Shown here in pieces: positions 5,071 to 6,567 of a DNA stretch of 6,567 bases (position 1 is its first letter; each line of letters begins with the position of its first letter). The notes under the pieces are model-generated. The model saw nothing but the letters and a program-made list of their open reading frames with translations. It searched no databases and was not told the DNA's origin. This DNA is from an uncultured Oribacterium sp. (GTDB lineage Bacteria; Bacillota; Clostridia; Lachnospirales; Lachnospiraceae): positions 1-6,567 of the forward strand of contig CAAGRO010000288.1 in assembly GCA_900772695.1 (NCBI GenBank), read 5' to 3'. Position numbers and translations under genes: made by a program.

Positions 5071-6555
5071 ATGAGCGATATTTTACGGGATCTCGTGGAG
5101 CCGGCAGAGCTCGTCGCAATCAAGGTCGGCGGCGAATCGGTTCAGTTCAAGGTGGAGAAGGGCCTGACCATCGGGCGACGTCGTCTGTTCGGTCGCAGAA
5201 ACCAGGCCGGGATCGCGCTCGAGTATCCCTTTCTCACACATACACAGGGCAGACTCACCCACTATCTCGGTGAGTGGCACTACGAGAATCTGACAAACGC
5301 CAACGCGACGAGCATCAACGGCGTCGCGCTCGAGAAGGGGGCGGATCGGCTCCTTCAGAACGGCGACATCATCCGCATCCAGAAGGCGGGCGAGCAGCTG
5401 ATCCTCGTGTTCCTGCTTCGTTTCGACGGTGAGCTCGTCTGGAAGAAGCTGCCGCTCCGGAAGGAGCAGTCGGTCTACCATATCTACAGCCATGTCGGGC
5501 GGGATCTCTCAGCGCCTGAGGTGGACAGCCTGGAGAAGCCGGATGAGCATCATGCGCTGATCCGCTACATCTACGGTCACTGGCAGGTGGAGGATGTGCA
5601 GACGGAGCGCGGCGTCTATGTCAACCAGAAGCGGGTCGAGGGCGTCATGGTCCTCTCACCGAACGACGTCATCAACATCGGCGATACCGTCTTTTACTTC
5701 GCCGGCGATTATCTCGCATACAATCACACAACCTTCCGGAACCACGATCTCCAGATCCACATCGATAACCGATCCGTCGGCAGCTTTCTGAAGCGTCGGC
5801 TCCTCCTGAAGGACATCAAGCTCAGCATCGAGCCAGGCAGCATGGTGCTGATCCTCGGCGGTTCCGGCTCCGGGAAGACGACCTTCATCAATGCTGTCAC
5901 CGGCTATGAAAAGGCCCATGCGGAAATCAAACAGGGTGACCTCGACGTCTATGAGGACTACTCCCGGATGAAATATGAGATCGGTATGGTGCCGCAGCAG
6001 GAGCTTCTGCGTGGGGATGATACCGTCATCATGACCCTGACGAATGCGGCACAGATGCGGCTTCCGGAGGGCACACCGACTGCGGAACGGAAGAAACGCG
6101 TCGAGGAGGTGCTCGCGCTCTTCGGCCTGATGCCGGTGAAGGATGAACTGGTCGACAAGCTCTCCGGCGGGCAGCGGAAGCGCTTAAGTATCTGCGTTGA
6201 ATTCATCTCAAACCCAAGTCTCTTCGTCCTCGATGAGCCGGATTCCGGTCTCGACGGTGTCATGGCACGTGACCTCATGGAACAGCTTCGGAAGATCGCG
6301 AACCAGCAGAAGATCGTCATGGTCATCACGCACACGCCGGACCGCGTCATCGACCTCTTCGATAAGGTCATCGTCCTCGCGAAGAACAGTCAGCATACCG
6401 GACAGCTCGCCTTCTACGGAACGATCCCGGAGGCGCGTCAGTTCTTCGGGCGCGACACCATGGAGGACATCATCCTCGCCATCAACCCGGAAAACGAAGG
6501 CGGCGAGGGGCTCGCGGATCACTATATCGAGGCCTTCCGCGCAATATCGCAATAG
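5071..6555 (+). CDS. ABCG-type ABC transporter ATP-binding protein with two N-terminal FHA domains
   Basis: ATPase of 494 aa expected to energise a membrane permease under control of phosphothreonine signalling. FHA domain 1 (about 28-115) keeps G35-R36 and N78 but has Q59 where the conserved histidine usually lies. FHA domain 2 (about 135-212) keeps G143-R144 and H161 but has R180 in place of the phosphothreonine-contacting asparagine. The ABC domain (about 225-460) is complete: Walker A GGSGSGKTT at 263-271, Q-loop Q309, signature LSGGQRKRL at 364-372, Walker B plus D-loop LFVLDEPDSGLD at 384-395, and H421. DEPxSGLD is typical of the ABCG/White branch. Relatives such as mycobacterial Rv1747 continue into a membrane domain; this protein stops about 35 residues after the ATPase, so its permease should be a separate gene beyond the window. 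The ATG at 5071 is chosen over an upstream GTG at 5038 because GGAGG lies 5 bases before it. Confidence 0.9.
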   Translation: MSDILRDLVEPAELVAIKVGGESVQFKVEKGLTIGRRRLFGRRNQAGIALEYPFLTHTQGRLTHYLGEWHYENLTNANATSINGVALEKGADRLLQNGDIIRIQKAGEQLILVFLLRFDGELVWKKLPLRKEQSVYHIYSHVGRDLSAPEVDSLEKPDEHHALIRYIYGHWQVEDVQTERGVYVNQKRVEGVMVLSPNDVINIGDTVFYFAGDYLAYNHTTFRNHDLQIHIDNRSVGSFLKRRLLLKDIKLSIEPGSMVLILGGSGSGKTTFINAVTGYEKAHAEIKQGDLDVYEDYSRMKYEIGMVPQQELLRGDDTVIMTLTNAAQMRLPEGTPTAERKKRVEEVLALFGLMPVKDELVDKLSGGQRKRLSICVEFISNPSLFVLDEPDSGLDGVMARDLMEQLRKIANQQKIVMVITHTPDRVIDLFDKVIVLAKNSQHTGQLAFYGTIPEARQFFGRDTMEDIILAINPENEGGEGLADHYIEAFRAISQ

Positions 6556-6567
6556 GGATCTTTTCCA

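Noticed and set aside
1..6567. CRISPR arrays, tRNA or rRNA genes, integrase or phage genes
   Set aside because: No spaced repeats, cloverleaf or rRNA-like sequence, and no transposase, integrase or phage protein motifs were seen in any frame.

Overview
The window looks like a contig from a Bacillota (Firmicutes) genome of fairly high G+C content. The proteins are of low-GC-Gram-positive types (an AnsA-type asparaginase, a Zn-ribbon NudC, a LacI-family regulator with the SFYLNGK recognition region, an FHA-ABC ATPase). Codons nevertheless mostly end in G or C, while promoters stay AT-rich with sigma-A-like boxes and strong GGAGG ribosome sites. Clostridia or Erysipelotrichia are plausible; the sequence alone does not decide.

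Layout. Bases 1-163 are a foreign-looking, AT-rich (about 36% G+C by hand count) fragment of a dTDP-4-dehydrorhamnose 3,5-epimerase gene on the + strand. It is joined head-on to the 3' end of an asparaginase gene across a 15-base stretch (149-163) that fits both proteins. This is either a chimeric contig end or a rearrangement. From there to 4856 everything lies on the minus strand. In transcription order it runs: lacI-family regulator (3846-4856), a structured intergenic region with a bidirectional terminator (3677-3853), a MATE efflux pump with its own promoter and a consensus cre/LacI-type operator (2100-3521), then a promoter driving a translationally coupled nudC-ansA pair (86-2001). On the + strand, diverging from lacI, a gene for a two-FHA-domain ABCG-type ATPase (5071-6555) starts from its own promoter and ends 12 bases before the window edge.

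How the genes may work together. NudC (NAD(H) pyrophosphatase) and asparaginase overlap by ATGA and are probably made as one unit, linking nucleotide-cofactor turnover and aspartate supply. The MATE promoter carries a 14-bp site matching the CcpA cre consensus, placed just after the predicted transcription start, so the pump is probably repressed by CcpA or by the neighbouring LacI-family protein. The lacI promoter has its own palindromic site at the start point, suggesting autoregulation. The FHA-ABC protein has no membrane domain and should pair with a permease encoded beyond the right edge.

The part least explained by ordinary annotation is 3721-3853: three hairpins, one with a possible TAGCTA/TAGCTA pseudoknot, the last reaching into the lacI stop codon. 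Its layout and its GGGAATCCCAC block resemble the right end and guide-RNA scaffold of IS200/IS605 (TnpB) elements, but no tnpB is present. This is the best candidate for something unusual here, and it is tentative.
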